Assembly (NCBI GenBank): GCA_910591455.2
Contig: OU342823.1
Span: 3,997,001 to 4,061,000, forward strand
DNA: 64,000 bases
Direction: 5' to 3'
From: Pholis gunnellus
Taxonomy: Eukaryota > Chordata > Actinopteri > Perciformes > Pholidae
Shown here in pieces: positions 43,822 to 53,649 of this stretch (positions within the stretch are counted from its first letter, which is position 1; each line of letters begins with the position of its first letter). The notes beneath the pieces were generated by a model. That model made no database searches. It was given only the letters and a program-made list of their open reading frames with translations, and was not told the DNA's origin. A program made the position numbers and the translations under genes.

Positions 43822-45362
43822 ATGGCAGCCCTGGAAGAGCTACAAGAAGAGGTAGTAGGTGCATTACACACCCTGTCCAAAGATAATTTACTGGAAATAT
43901 GTGATTTTCTCAACATGTCAGACAAACAAAGAGCAAATGTTAAAGGAAAATCCCGCATATCATTGTTGACTCATATATTGAACCACCTTGAAAGAGAGGA
44001 GGTGGCAGAGCTAGAAGATGACGGCATGTCCGAATTATTGATACTGAAAGACTACATTGTTGAAGTGGTACAAAACAAGCGCGATGAGATGTCAGGAACA
44101 CAGAAAGAAATGGAGGCGCTAAGAGCTTTAAACCAACAACAAGGATTGGAATTCAACCAGACTACTAATGTTAATGCCATTGCTAATGGTTCTCTGCACC
44201 TACCTCAAACTCCTCAAGTGAGCATGCAGCCAGTGCTTAGTCGCAGCCAAGCCCATGCTGGCGCAAAGACTTCAAAATTTCTGGTCAAATCGGTGAACCA
44301 GGCCAGAGAGATAAACTAACATTTTCCAGTCTTGTTCACCAGATTGAGAATGGACTAAGCAGAGGTTATCCTGAGATAGAAATAGTAGATGCGGTAATCA
44401 GGGCTATTTCTCCAGGCGCACAGCTACGCAGCTACTTGGAGGGAAAATTCCACCTTACCCTTTCCACTCTTAGGTGCATCCTATGCTCGCACTTCCAAGA
44501 AAAAAGCGCCACAGAGCTTTACAAGCAGCTAGCTTCAGAAGCACAGCATAGCAAAAAGACCCCTCAAAGTTTCCTGATGCGAGTCTTCGGTCTAAGGCAG
44601 AAAGTACTATTTGCGTCCCAAGAGTCAGAATCAGGGCTTAAGTATGACCCAGCTCTAGTTCAGCGCATGTGCTTACACACAGTACTTACTGGTCTCCAGA
44701 ATGACAGTATCAGGATAGACATGCAACCCCTCTTGTTAGATACTAACACCTCAGATGAGCTTTTGCTAGAGAGGTTAAACATTGCCTGTGCCAATGAGAC
44801 TGAAAGAAAAAACAAGAAGAGGTTCAGCTCCCCACAGCCAGCTACAAGTGTAAGCGTAGTCCAGTCAGAAGACCCGCCATCTGCAAAATGTCCTGTGAAG
44901 GAAGCTAAAGCAAAAGTGCCCCCTGAGTGGTTAACAGAGTTAGCAGAACTTAAGACAGGTGTTGCTTCTCTTAAAGGCCTCAGTGCAGAAATAGCTCAGA
45001 TTAAAGAGACATTGCAGCAGCCTATGTTCCAGTCACAACCCTATGCCCCACCTTTAGCTAGAAGGCCAGTTAGGGACCCCCAGGCCCATATTTCATAACA
45101 GCAGTATCATAGCAGCCACAGCCAGCCCCAAACACCAAATCCAACTCACCCCCAGCATGCACCTCACCGGTACACCAACGGCCCTGCTTATGTTCCAAGG
45201 AGGTGTTTTATCTGCCAGCAGACTGGATCAGAGGAACGTTGCATGCACTGCTACTGCTGTGGAAGTGGAGAACATTTTCAAGCTGGATGTAAAACTAGAG
45301 GAGTCGGACCATCAAGAGAGGCCCCTTTAAACGGGAGATGGTTACCCCTGCGGGACGAGTGT
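43822..45362 (+). pseudogene. Retrotransposon Gag with CCHC knuckle (two lesions)
   Basis: From the ATG at 43822 (MAALEELQEEVVGAL) a frame runs to about 44265. There it shifts to the frame that encodes KISGQIGEPGQ, HQIENGLSRGYPEIEIVDAV and LRSYLEGK, a capsid typical of Ty3/gypsy and PNMA-like Gag. A TAA at 45096 interrupts that frame, which then reopens to a CCHC knuckle at 45234-45275 (CYCCGSGEHFQAGC) and ends at 45362. One frameshift and one nonsense change in about 1.5 kb indicate a fairly young but dead copy. Confidence 0.75.
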
Positions 45363-45616
45363 TAACCATAGCAAATGAAATGTCCCAGAAATGTGCAAAT
45401 TGTGGCAGTGTGAGTTCACCAGAGAAGCTGAAACAGTGCTCATCCTGTAAAGAGACACTGTATTGTTCCATTGCATGTCAAAAACAACATTGGACTGAAC
45501 ATAGGATAAAATGCACTCCCCCGACAACTAAAAGTGAAAAGCCTCCCTGCAAAGACAATAGTGCCCACTATTTGCCACCCCTTGCTCCAGTTTGCCACCC
45601 CCACAAAGTCACCTGA
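45338..45616 (+). CDS. MYND-type zinc finger encoded by the retroelement
   Basis: The +1-shifted frame that overlaps the end of Gag encodes a complete MYND pattern: CANC, then CSSCKETLYCSIACQKQHW and TEHRIKC, that is C-x2-C, C-x2-C-x4-C-x3-C, H-x3-C. MYND fingers mediate protein-protein contacts in host regulators. Placed between the CCHC knuckle and the protease, the domain may be produced by frameshifting as part of Gag-Pol. The ATG may be incidental. Confidence 0.6.
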   Translation: MVTPAGRVLTIANEMSQKCANCGSVSSPEKLKQCSSCKETLYCSIACQKQHWTEHRIKCTPPTTKSEKPPCKDNSAHYLPPLAPVCHPHKVT

Positions 45617-46462
45617 ACGGTCACCAGCTCCAAGCTTTATGGGACACAGGCTCTCAGGTATCGATCATTGATGAAAGATGGAAAACTGAATGTAAGACTG
45701 AAAACCAGATGTAAGACTGAGAGATGTTTCAGAAATACTTGACACACCTGATGGATTAACATTGACTGCTGCAAATGGAATTGAAATGCCTTAACTGGGA
45801 TGGGTTGAGACCACTTTCCGGCTAGCCTCTGAAACCGACCAAACAAAAGAACTGATCGTTCCCGTGCTTGTGATGAAAGGCTGTCACCTGTCCCATCCTA
45901 TCATAGGTTTCAATGTTGTTGAACACATACTGGCAAAGACTGAGAAGACCAAACAGTACAGCGCTGTGATGAAAGCTTCCCAAGTCTCAAAAGAAATAAG
46001 GTGAGAGCTTTTATACAGGCTGTGAGTGTTGAGCAGATAGACGAGTATACAGTGAAAACAAAGAAAGAGATGGTTACAGTGCCAAAACACAGCAGTATTC
46101 AGATTGAGTGTCGTGTAGCTGTCCAGCCTTTCAAGCAAGACGTGACCATGCTATTTCAGCCAGACCTGAACCCTGGGTGGCCAGATGTTCTTGAGTTCTA
46201 CGACACACTAGTCAGAATCAGGAAAGGAGTGGTACCAGTCGTCATAATTGATGTCTCTAACCCAACTGACCATGACATTGTTGTGCTAGGGCGCACAGTA
46301 ATTGGAACAGTACAAACCATTCTGACTGTGATGCCTGCCCAGACCTTTGAAAAAGTTACAACACCAGCTACAGTGAATCACACTAGCACCCAAACCTCCT
46401 GTAAAGCTAGTGAACAGTGGGATCCACCTGTAAATTTAGGTCATCTGGACAGAGACAGGTAG
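45617..46462 (+). pseudogene. Retroelement protease and protease-RT linker
   Basis: An aspartic-protease motif LWDTGSQVSII lies at about 45637-45670 (DTG at 45643-45651). After frameshifts the sequence continues to GCHLSHPIIGFNVVEH-like residues and then an open stretch at 46001-46462 with DLNPGWPDVLEF and HDIVVLGRTVIGTVQ, as found between protease and RT in gypsy elements. Confidence 0.65.
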
Positions 46463-46714
46463 TGAGACAGATGCTTAGAGAAGAGTGTCATTCATTTTCG
46501 AGATCAGACAATGATATCGGCTGCATTGAAAGGTTGCAAATGACCATCTCTCTCAAAGACCCTGAACCAGTCAAACGCACGTACATATCAGTGCCAAAAC
46601 CCCTGTACCAGGAGATGAAGGGTTACCTCCATGACCTAATAGCACAGGGTTGGGTGAGAAAGTCTCATTCTTCATACTCCTCACCTGTTGTGTATAGACT
46701 ATAGAGACCTGAAC
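46463..46714 (+). pseudogene. Truncated gypsy reverse transcriptase N-terminus
   Basis: Reads SRSDNDIGCIERLQMTISLK, PKPLYQEMKGYLHDLIAQGW and KSHSSYSSPVV, then after a small deletion CIDYRDLNKKT. The RT palm, RNase H and integrase are absent because the sequence is joined here to an inverted LTR end. Confidence 0.75.
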
Positions 46715-46830
46715 AAGAAAACACAATCTTATTTCAACCACGTATTCATGTGTGATCAATCACATCACATTCAATACAATACACCATGAAATTACTATTT
46801 TCCTTAATTTATAAAAGTGCATGTTTTCCA
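46715..46830 (-). mobile_element. Inverted copy of the first ~120 bp of the LTR
   Basis: The reverse complement matches 43190-43312 almost base for base, except for a 9-bp gap (AGGACTCAT present only on the left) and a 2-bp difference. It ends TTTTCCA, the mirror of the LTR start TGGAAAA. Junction microhomology AAGAAAACA lies between the RT codons and the LTR. Confidence 0.85.
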
Positions 46831-46866
46831 ACTTGTCACACTAGCTCTCTTATCCATCTTCTGAGC

Positions 46867-49050
46867 TTGAATATATAACCCAACATATTAAACCAGAATA
46901 TCTTCACATATTTCCATTATTTTCTAAATGTGGAGGTCATGTCAGTGGTGGAGAGTCACTGTACAAGTCTGAGGTGTTTTCATTTGATACTTTATACTTC
47001 TACTTTTATTGTACGTTTTACTTCTATGTATTTATCTAACAAATGTATTTTGTCACTACTTACTTTCAGATTAGGATTTTACTTCCAAAACTACTTAAAT
47101 ATCCAGATTAAAGCAGGCTTCTTCTCCTTGATAACTCAGCGTATGAGGAATTCATTTTATTTTATTTTGCATCATTGTTTTTATTTATATATATTTTTGA
47201 TCTTTTAGAGTTTAGGTTTCTATCTGCTTTATAAAAATGGGCAAATAATACATTTAAAATAATGTCCAGTAGATGGAGATATTACACCAGTTATTAGATA
47301 TTAAGGGAAGTTATGAGGTGAGAAACATTTAGGATTTTAGACAAATACTGACACAAAGACCTCAAAATATGGTGGAGTAGAGAGAGACAGACGCATTTTG
47401 TTTCAGTCTAAATGTCATATTTTGACCACTTTTAGTTGAATAATTCAATAGTGAATATTGAACCATATAGTCAGACAGAAACATCAAACTCAAATATAAG
47501 CTTTCTGATTTCTTAAACCTTAATGTAATAAAGGGGATAAATGAAACAAGCCACAGTTAAGTGGATTCATCTTCTAGTTTCTGTTTCAGACGTTCAGGAG
47601 GAAACTAATCTGCTCTCTTACAATATTTAGGATGACTTTAATAAATCTATAGCTGTACCTTTTCATAACCTGAGCAGCCGAATCCCTGAAAAGTGAAGCA
47701 GAAGTATTTAAATCACCGTGTGGGGGAATTACACCAGACACCATAGTGACACTGAGTTTACAACACAACTGGTTTATTGGTAGATGCAGCGTTCTGTCAA
47801 TGTTTACAGGTTAACAAGGTGAGACAGAGATAAAGACACAATCAATGCACCAATGTTGGGGGAAAGAAATGCTGCTAATTAAGAAGCTGGTATAGCTAGA
47901 AAAAAGAAAACACATTTTTAAATATGTAATCAACCAGTTCAAGATAGCTTTCCCAAAGGTCTGGACACTAGCTGCTTGTTGTGCTTATTCAAGTCATCAG
48001 CTGGAAGGTTTCAAGCCATTTTCAAGCAGTTTCAACCATGTCCTGAGAAGTTATGACCATTTGAAGGAGGGACATTTGGGCATCACTTTCCATTCATTTT
48101 ATCCTATAAAAATTCCCTATTCAAATGTAGTCCACGTGACCCTCCTCCCGCGCAGGCATGCCAAGTGCTAGCGAAGATCATCCAACGTGAATGTGCCTCA
48201 TTTGGGCTTGGCTACAACATATTAAAAAGACGGGGCTCCGACAAATTTAGAAATAAAATTTGATTCAATCTGACCAACTTCTTCACAGGGTGTACAACTT
48301 GTTAAGCCTGACAGCCTCCTGTTCTATGACTTTCATACAGGCAAATTTATTTTCTGGACAAGTTAGACGGGTTTTGGTCACGTGACCTTAATGCAGGCCC
48401 AGTCCACAATATATGTTCACAATCTAGGGTCGCTGGGACCAATATTTGAGATATTATGGTCATTTTTACATAGGTCAAAAGAGGCCCAAATATAAGGGAA
48501 TATGGCACCAATTTAGCCCTTTGGGGCTGTTTTTGGGGACCTTAAGATGCAGCTACGAACACCAAATTGTAGGTATTTAATGTTGACAAGCCCCTCTTTA
48601 AGAAAAGGATGCAAATCTCTACTTTGATTTAAAGTAGAAAAATGAAGAGAAAAGACTGTTGAAAAATGGCTTACGCCTTTCGGGAACATCTATGACATTA
48701 GGGAACATGCATTTACACTTAGTCAAGAGAGTTTTATTGGGGTCCTATAAAAACGCAACTAAACGACCTGTTGTCATGAAATTGAAAAATGGTGGACACA
48801 AGAGGACACTCTACTAGCATGAATTGGTTTGATCTCATTAGCATGCTGCTGAAAGAAGATAGCTTTCCAGAGGGCTGAGAGGTGGGCTCTTTGTTGAGCA
48901 AGCTCAGGACCCCAGATAAGATGTTGGGTGCAGATTCCAGACTGTTTGAGCCATTTGATGAGTTATTTTGCATGTTGTAGAAATGGAGGACACTTGGGTC
49001 AATGTCGGCCGATTGGGTTGGGATTATTGGTCTAAATTGTCAGCCCATAC
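46867..49050. other. No gene recognised; dispersed repeats
   Basis: A TACTT-type repeat at 46940-47110 and otherwise unrecognised sequence. A minus-strand AATAAA (TTTATTG near 47771) could end a transcript, but no coding exon upstream is recognisable before 49.6 kb. Confidence 0.4.
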
Positions 49051-49052
49051 AT

Positions 49053-49180
49053 ATGTAGTTGGAATGTCCCTTTTTCGAGTTAAGAAAACGGCCATTTGGA
49101 GGACAAAAAACGTCCTCCAAATGGCAGTTTTTGAGTTATAAGGGAACTCAAAAAGGGTCATTCTGACTACATCTGACTAA
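49053..49180. repeat. Long imperfect inverted repeat with perfect 14-bp core stem
   Basis: GCCATTTGGAGGAC (49091-49104) pairs with GTCCTCCAAATGGC (49112-49125) across a 7-base loop. The arms extend outward to about 49053 and 49180 with CCCTTTTT-GAGTT blocks on both sides. A third partial copy of the arm lies near 49265. Probably a foldback/MITE element. Confidence 0.8.
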
Positions 49181-49356
49181 CCCAAAAGGCATTGGGAAAC
49201 CGGGACAATTACTGCCACTCGGGCTGGATTTTGGGGTGGAATGGGAGCCCTATCAAATGTAGTCGAAAAGACACTTTTTGAGTTCTAAGGCTAGTTTGAC
49301 TAAATACCTTATTTGTTTGAATAAAGAGGAGACAGTGATTGACATCAAAATGGTCA

Positions 49357-49362
49357 TTTATT
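49357..49362 (-). terminator. Poly(A) signal for the recombinase-like gene
   Basis: TTTATT on plus, AATAAA on minus, about 240 bp beyond the candidate stop at 49602. It is followed by (GT)n near 49535-49580 in the 3' UTR. Confidence 0.4.
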
Positions 49363-49531
49363 GAACAAAATTTAAACACAAATAACACTTATACTGTTGA
49401 ACTAAAATATTTAAACTATTTGAACCACACAAACATAAGAAAAAAAAACATAGAAAAAATAAAAACATGGAGGAAAACAAAACGTAAAACTTATTGATCT
49501 TATTAGATTCTTCGAGAACTAGAGTGTGTTA

Positions 49532-49563
<32 letters not shown>

Positions 49564-49601
49564 GTGTGTGTGTGTGTGTCTGAGTCGCTCCTATTTACTA
49601 T

Positions 49602-51639
49602 TTAATCTGCCTTTTCTTGGCTTTGATCGACTGCTGCCTTCGCCAGCCGTTGCCTGGCCCTCTTTTCTAGTGGGCTGAGCTTCTGAGTCTGTTGAGGAAG
49701 CACAAACAAAAACACATTGAGTCTATCATTGGAGGCTTCGTTTTCAAACAACTGTCATGTACTTTAAAGAACACTTTCCACCAGCGTGGTTGATTCCTCC
49801 TCTTCGTGGAGGTCATCCATGTCATCATCCAGGTCATCATCCACGCAGGAACTTCCAGATTCGACGTGTTCGTCTTCTTCCTCTGTCTCGTCCTCTGAGT
49901 CTTGTCTTTCTTTAGTGGTCTTTGCTTTTCTCTTTCTTCCTTTTGATTCAGATCGGGAGGCAGAGGATGGTCCAGGTTGGGCTGTGGTGGATGAGGTGGT
50001 GGTGGATGAGGGGGGCAATGACAGCTTCAAACTGCTGGCGCATTTCTTTAGCCCTTTCAGTGTCAAGTGCCAGCGCATGAAACTTATCAGCCGTGTATGT
50101 GCTGTGACACATGAAAGCTGCTACTTGGTTTCGTACGTCATCCTCGTGGTGGTTTTTGGCCTGGACTCAGTAAAAAAGAGGAGCACGAAATGTTTGTACT
50201 TGTTAGTAAAGCCAGCCAAGTGTAATAAAGCACCAAGGGGAGAGCGACTGAAAAAATGAACTTACATGTCCAGACACTGCCGTCCGTATGTCATTGAAGT
50301 TGGGCAACCCCGGCAGGCCCATCTTCGCCGTCATCTGCAGAGGACTTATTGGCCTCCTTTGCCGCCTGGACCTCTTCTACTGTCACGTTTGTAAGTACAC
50401 CTGGGCGGTTGTCACTAACTTTCCCGCGTTGATGAGGTGACCGGCGTAGCTGCAGAAAGAAACACTGCCATTTATTCGCTGTTCACATCAGTCTTGTGTC
50501 ACAACTGCTCCATTTGCATGGGAAAACAAGGCTTACCTGCTAATCATATTCGAGTTGTCCATAAACAGCCAGGTGTGTGTCTCAGGATGGTCCTCGGACA
50601 GAAAGAAAATTAACGATTTGACCCTGCTCACTCTGGAGAGGGCGTTCTCCTTTTGTTTGTCCGAGGGACAACTGCCCTCTTGGAATTGCTGGTATTTTTT
50701 CAGGTACTCAACTGTGATTAGAAATTCAAAATGTAACATTGAAATAGAATCTTAAACCACACACACATAATGTACTTTTCCTTCTTACCAATCGACGGGG
50801 CGAGAGATAAGTCCCTCATGCCGGGGCCTCTCCTACTGCCTCGGAAGGGATCTTGTTTCTGGGCACTGGGCACTTGGGACTGACTGGGCTCTTGGGACTG
50901 GGCACTGCTCAACTCAGGTGGTATGTTGCTTGGACTGGCCACTTGGTCTCCTTCGGTGTTTTCCACCTCCTCTTCCACTGCTCCAACTGGCTTTGGCTGA
51001 GAGAGAAAAAAGCAGAAATACAGAGGGTATAATTAGTATTACTATTTTGAAAACCAGTATGATGCGTCTCACCTTCCAGCCATCCGTACTCACAGTTTTT
51101 TGGAGCTTGTGGAGTCTTTTAGCTAACTGTTGATTTGTTTTTAGGCCCTTGGCCAACTCCTCCTTCAGTTTCTTAACTGACAACTTCAGCTTACTTCTTT
51201 CCTCCACACACTGTGGGTTGTCGCATGGTGCCACAGCCCCCTCCTCCACTACCTCCTCGTCATCTGGCACCTGCTCTGCCTCCCGCTCCTCCAGGTCCAG
51301 CGCTGTCATCATTGGGATCGCAGGGTTGGAGGCTCGTAGTTTGGCCAGTAGTTTGATGGTGGCCGTATGTCTGACAGTTTGCACATTACTCTTTAAAAGG
51401 TCTTGGTCCAACTCCGTGTGGCCTTGGGACATGTGTTTGTCCAGTCTTGGGCTGTCATATTGACAGCCCAAGACTGGACATTTTTCGTGCCGGATGTTGA
51501 CGCGACCCGTTGCCATGCCGAGCAGTATTTTACGTTCTTCGATGTTTCTAATCATGTGCGATCTCTTAAGATGATGTGGAAGGGCCCCATACACCCGAAG
51601 GCAGAGAGGGCAGCTGCTCGTTGATTTTGGTGGTGTCAT
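49602..51639 (-). pseudogene. Crypton-like tyrosine recombinase gene with N-terminal zinc fingers, core deleted
   Basis: Minus-strand exons are 51639-51073, 50996-50789, 50711-50537, 50449-50266, 50160 to about 49770, and probably 49688-49602. The first encodes C2H2-type fingers (CPLCLRVYG...H, CPVLGCQYD...HMSQGH) and a coiled coil. The second encodes a Pro/Gln linker ending FRGSRRGPGMRDLSL; the third the core-binding part (VEYLKKYQQFQEG, TWLFMDNSNMIS). In the fourth, SYAGHLINAGKLVTT, RPGVLTNVTVEEVQ and GLPNFNDIRTAVSGH are packed into 184 bp in different frames, so most of the catalytic domain is deleted. The fifth has FMCHSTYTADKFHAL, with His where I recall family members having the catalytic Tyr, then an acidic tail in another frame. 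Family identity rests on memory of teleost Crypton-type proteins. Confidence 0.55.
51438..51480. repeat. Perfect 20-bp inverted repeat inside the zinc-finger coding exon
   Basis: TGTCCAGTCTTGGGCTGTCA (51438-51457), loop TAT, then its exact complement (51461-51480). It spans the codons for CPVLGCQYDSPRLD. Confidence 0.9.
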
Positions 51640-51759
51640 ATCTGGAAAAAAAAGAGAAGACAATGTAGTGAAAAAAAAAAAATGTTGTGACAAAGTGGGT
51701 GAGAACACACCATTTGTCCCCATATTACATTAATCTATAAGTTCTAACCATGCTTGTCA

Positions 51760-52215
51760 ATTGTTTATCATACCCACCATGTGTTCCAGAGGCTAAAGGG
51801 GAAGGCACCCAACCATTGCCTCTATTTATACACTGGATGATGTCATCCGTGATGTCATTGGGTCAGACCAAGTATGGGGGGGGGAGTAGAGTATGTGTAG
51901 GTAATTGGTGTCACCTGCACTGAATTAGATCCTGCTGATAGGAGGCTCTATATAAAGGAGATGACTTTGACTGAACGGGGGAAAAGAGAAGATCAGTGTG
52001 TAGCTGTGTGCACGTGATTATGTTATTTTATGATGAGTTGAGTTTATTCAGTTCCGCCAAGTTAACCGTTTGTTTGTTTGATATATGTTTGGTTACACGT
52101 GTAGCAGGGCACTTTTTGTAAATAAAACACCTTTTGTTACTGGAACAAAGTCTCTCGTGTCTGCCTCCTACCACTTCAGAAGCCACTCCGGTCAGGCTTC
52201 ACCACAAATGTATTG
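51760..52215 (+). other. Possible LTR or promoter block upstream of the recombinase-like gene
   Basis: CTATATAAAGGAG near 51950 and AATAAA near 52121, followed by ...CCTACCACTTCAGAAGCCAC, suggest a plus-strand promoter plus poly(A) unit of LTR type. No primer-binding site was identified. The region lies divergently upstream of 51639, so it could also carry that gene's promoter. Confidence 0.25.
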
Positions 52216-52740
52216 AAAAAAAAAAGTTATAAAAAACATTTAATGAGCTAAAAAAAAAAAAAAATTATAAATTTCTTTTTTTTATAAAAAATAAAAAATT
52301 AATAAAAAATGAATTTAACATTAATTAAAAAAACAATAATTAATTAATTAATTACAAATTAAAACTACCCTTTTAGCTGGTCTCTCACACCTAAACCGGT
52401 CAAATCAGTTAATTAATGGATAATAAGAGTGAAGCCCTCCCATCACAAGAAGAAATGTTGGACATATAATGGAGATCTTGTTTGACAAAGATGGGAACAA
52501 AAGTGCCATTTCGATGGTAGGCCTAATTGATGAAGTTCTGATTGATTAACTATTCTTTTTTTTAATCCTCATTTCTACACTTTTATATTAAAAATACAAT
52601 AAAAATGGACAACTTTGACTCGCGCACACTTAAACCAGTCAAATCCGTTAGTTAATGGGTAATAAGCAGTAAAAATGAAGAAAGAGAGTGATTGACTTTT
52701 TTTACACTTTAACACAATAAAAACGGACAATTTCAACGTA
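52216..52740. repeat. A/T-rich DNA with two related TAAACC(A/G)GTCAAATC units
   Basis: 52216-52370 is almost only A and T. Two similar units (CTAAACCGGTCAAATCAGTT at about 52391 and TTAAACCAGTCAAATCCGTT at about 52631) lie about 240 bp apart, a tandem duplication. Confidence 0.6.
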
Positions 52741-52767
52741 ACATTTTAACTAGATAGCTCCACAACC

Positions 52768-53185
52768 CTTTGGGCTAGGAAGCTGAAATTTTGATAGTAA
52801 TTCAACCTCTTCCCATAGATTACATGCTGTGAGTATCAAGTGGATATTCCCTACACTTTTCCCAGAATCCTTTTACTTTCTTTGGCCCAGAATTTCATAG
52901 AAAACAATGTGCGAGCAACCTGAAAATTTCACAGGAATTCAACCCTTTCCCATAGATTTTATGGTGTGAATATCAAGTGGATGCACCTTATACTTTTCCC
53001 AGAATCCTTTATGGCGTTTTTCTAGCCCATTGTCTTCTCGGATAATGCCTTTCCCCAGACCAGAATCTAGGCCAAAACAAATTCTGGGTAGAATGTCCAC
53101 TTAGCACTTGATATTCACACCATTTAATCTATGGGCAAAGGTTGAATTAATGTGAAAATTTCAGCTTCCTAGCCCATGGTTTTCT
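52768..53185. mobile_element. Foldback/MITE-like element with ~85-bp inverted arms
   Basis: The left arm starts TGGGCTAGGAAGCTGAAATT and runs through CCCATAGATTACATG and ATCAAGTGGAT to about 52850. The right arm (53091-53178) is its reverse complement with about 80-85 percent identity. A further direct partial copy lies at 52923-53010. No ORF. Confidence 0.7.
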
Positions 53186-53649
53186 ATTTTATTCAAGGTC
53201 AAATCGCCAAAACTTCGTTAAAGAAACGGCTCAGCCAATCAAAATAGGGTTTGAGCTGCATTAAATACTTTCGCTCAGTTTACATGTGTCATTTCACAAC
53301 TGATCTCTTCAAAGGTAAGTGCTAAGCTCTTTCTTTCCCCTAAAGTCATGTATAATTATGGTTAATATACATTAACTAACTTATATGAGTGTTAGATAGT
53401 GTTAGACAGATTTTCATTCAGAATCGCCTCTAAATGGTAGCTAGCATTAATTAGAAGGTGGGAATGTGATCTTTAAAATGCAGTATAACTTCAGAAAAAC
53501 AAATGATGCTATCATGTAAAGCAAGGCTGATTATATGAGACAGATTTGACCGCCGTCTGACAGACCGTGAAAGGCATTACAGTAGTGTCTGCACTAAAAG
53601 TCTGTTCATGAGCTGTCAGCTTGTGCTAGGATTGACAGATCTATACTTG

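Noticed and set aside
45884..46138. Minus-strand ORF over the protease-RT linker
   Set aside because: Shadow of the plus-strand retroelement coding sequence.
43190..46830. Interpretation as a true cut-and-paste DNA transposon carrying gag
   Set aside because: No transposase is present, no clean 8-bp or TA target duplication is visible, and the left arm is part of an LTR-like unit with a primer-binding-like site next to it.
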